A stretch of DNA of 6,918 nucleotides from Bacteroidia bacterium (GTDB taxonomy: Bacteria; Bacteroidota; Bacteroidia; NS11-12g; UBA955): positions 1 through 6,918 of the forward strand of contig JALRLA010000373.1 of NCBI GenBank assembly GCA_023254645.1. The letters run 5' to 3'. Below the pieces are notes generated by a model. The model searched no databases. It was not told where the DNA came from and worked only from the letters and a program-made list of their open reading frames with translations. How positions within the stretch are numbered: position 1 is the stretch's first letter; each line of letters begins with the position of its first letter. Shown here piece after piece: positions 6,091 to 6,918 of the stretch. Both the position numbers and the translations under genes were made by a program.

Positions 6091-6108
6091 CAGTTAACAA
6101 GTTAACTG
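6091..6108. promoter_or_regulatory. Operator-like inverted repeat upstream of the 6126 lipoprotein gene
   Basis: CAGTTAAC and GTTAACTG form perfect 8-bp arms around a 2-bp AA spacer. The centre lies about 26 bp before the GTG start and 15 bp before a -7-like box, so it covers the -33 region. This position and symmetry fit a dimeric transcription-factor site. The stem is AT-rich with no T-tail and a 2-base loop, so a terminator is unlikely. The regulator is unknown and none is encoded in the window. Confidence 0.55.
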
Positions 6109-6113
6109 GAATT

Positions 6114-6121
6114 TAAATTTT
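6114..6121 (+). promoter_or_regulatory. Possible -7 box for the 6126 lipoprotein gene
   Basis: TAAATTTT matches TAnnTTTG at five of six fixed positions and ends 4 bp before the GTG start at 6126, the same unusually short spacing as for the reductase gene. The dyad at 6091-6108 ends 5 bp upstream of it. Confidence 0.35.
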
Positions 6122-6125
6122 ACGA

Positions 6126-6918
6126 GTGAGATTGAGTGCGAAGTGGGTCGTCGTAGCGATGACCGTTGTGGGTTTGGCAGCATGCCAATCGGAGCAGAAA
6201 GAGCAAAGTCAGCAGCAGGCTGATTCATTAAAATGGGAAACGGATCCTCGCTTTGCGGGCAACCGAGCGATGGTCAAATTGTTGGACTCGATCGCTGTCG
6301 TAGCTGATCCCTTTAAAAACTATTATTTGAGCGGTAAACGGACCCAATTGATGCTGGCCAATACGCCCAAATTCAACAACTCCACCAACATCATACGCTG
6401 GGAGCAACGCTATTGCTTTGAGTTGCTGAACGCCGGGCAGGTCGATGACTGCATCAAGACCTTGACGAAGATGATGGACAATTATCCGGGTGGTCGGGAA
6501 GCGGCCTTATTAGACCTGGAGTTCAAACCCGTCTTTGACTTATTGGCTTTGGCTTATTTGCGCAAAGGCGAGAACGACAATTGCTTGGCCAACCACAACA
6601 ATACCTCTTGCATCGTGCCTTTGAAGAGCACGGCATGGCACAGCAATAAAACCGGTTCAGAGAATGCCATTGTTGTATTCAATGAAATTTTAAGTCAATA
6701 CCCCAATGACGTTCAGTCACGCTATTTGCTCAACATCGCCCACATGACCTTGGGTCAATATTCGCAGGGGGTGCCCGAAGCCTATCGAATGGATTTGGCG
6801 GCACAAGAATGGAAACCCAAAGCCATGGAGCCCTTCCAAAACACCGCTATGGATTTGGGAATGGACGTCGACGGCCTGTCAGGCGGAGCCATCGTGGAAG
6901 ACTTCAACAACGATGGGT
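6126..6918 (+). CDS. CRTAC1/ASPIC-UnbV-type lipoprotein with helical repeats, 3' end missing
   Basis: The frame runs open to the window end, giving 264 visible residues. An in-frame stop at 6114-6116 limits the start; GTG at 6126 gives MRLSAKWVVVAMTVVGLAAC, a lipoprotein signal peptide with Cys20 lipidated, while TTG at 6132 would also work but loses the Arg. After the cysteine there is a polar linker, QSEQKEQSQQQ. The next 200 residues are helical and TPR-like: IIRWEQRYCFELLNAGQVDDC, then FDLLALAYLRKGENDNC, NHNNTSCIVPL, and KTGSENAIVVFNEILSQYPND with LLNIAHMTLGQY. The last visible part reads GLSGGAIVEDFNNDG, the first calcium-binding loop of an FG-GAP/VCBS beta-propeller. In Bacteroidota this arrangement belongs to CRTAC1-family proteins that usually end in an ASPIC/UnbV domain; those parts would lie beyond the window. 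It is probably outer-membrane anchored; its ligand is unknown. Confidence 0.85.
   Translation, partial: MRLSAKWVVVAMTVVGLAACQSEQKEQSQQQADSLKWETDPRFAGNRAMVKLLDSIAVVADPFKNYYLSGKRTQLMLANTPKFNNSTNIIRWEQRYCFELLNAGQVDDCIKTLTKMMDNYPGGREAALLDLEFKPVFDLLALAYLRKGENDNCLANHNNTSCIVPLKSTAWHSNKTGSENAIVVFNEILSQYPNDVQSRYLLNIAHMTLGQYSQGVPEAYRMDLAAQEWKPKAMEPFQNTAMDLGMDVDGLSGGAIVEDFNNDG

Overview
The window looks like chromosomal DNA of a member of the Bacteroidota. The signs are the gene families (lipocalin-like lipoproteins, a WG-repeat secreted protein, a CRTAC1/ASPIC-UnbV-type lipoprotein), signal peptides ending in the typical FGQ style, no recognisable Shine-Dalgarno sequence before any start, and -7 boxes of the Bacteroidota form TAnnTTTG just before genes. 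I cannot place it below phylum with confidence. No tRNA, rRNA, CRISPR array, insertion sequence, integrase or phage gene is visible.

Layout. (1) Positions 1-852, plus strand: the 3' part of a YbdG/MscM-type mechanosensitive channel. It ends towards a perfect 36-bp palindrome (986-1021), which probably stops transcription from both sides. (2) Positions 1040-4949, minus strand, in transcription order: a 770-residue secreted WG-repeat protein, a 141-residue lipocalin-like lipoprotein, and a four-helix membrane protein of unknown function. The last two genes are only 5 bp apart, and this probable operon ends in an intrinsic terminator at 1530-1560. A separate lipocalin-like lipoprotein (1040-1501) follows, with its own -7 box directly behind that terminator. 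(3) A 44-bp divergent promoter region (4950-4993). (4) Positions 4994-5977, plus strand: an aldo/keto reductase closely resembling voltage-gated potassium channel beta subunits. (5) Positions 5978-6125: an intergenic region with a GNRA-loop hairpin and a striking operator-like inverted repeat. (6) From 6126 to the window end, plus strand: the N-terminal part of a lipoprotein with helical repeats that runs into the first FG-GAP/VCBS-type calcium-binding motif.

How the genes relate. Most products act in or outside the cell envelope: one inner-membrane channel, three lipoproteins, one secreted protein and one polytopic membrane protein. Only the reductase is cytoplasmic. The minus-strand trio is the best candidate for a functional unit, but its function cannot be read from the sequence. 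I found no clear new defence, mobile or biosynthetic system. The most unusual signals are regulatory: -7 boxes so close to start codons that the mRNAs should be leaderless or nearly so, and the dyad at 6091-6108.
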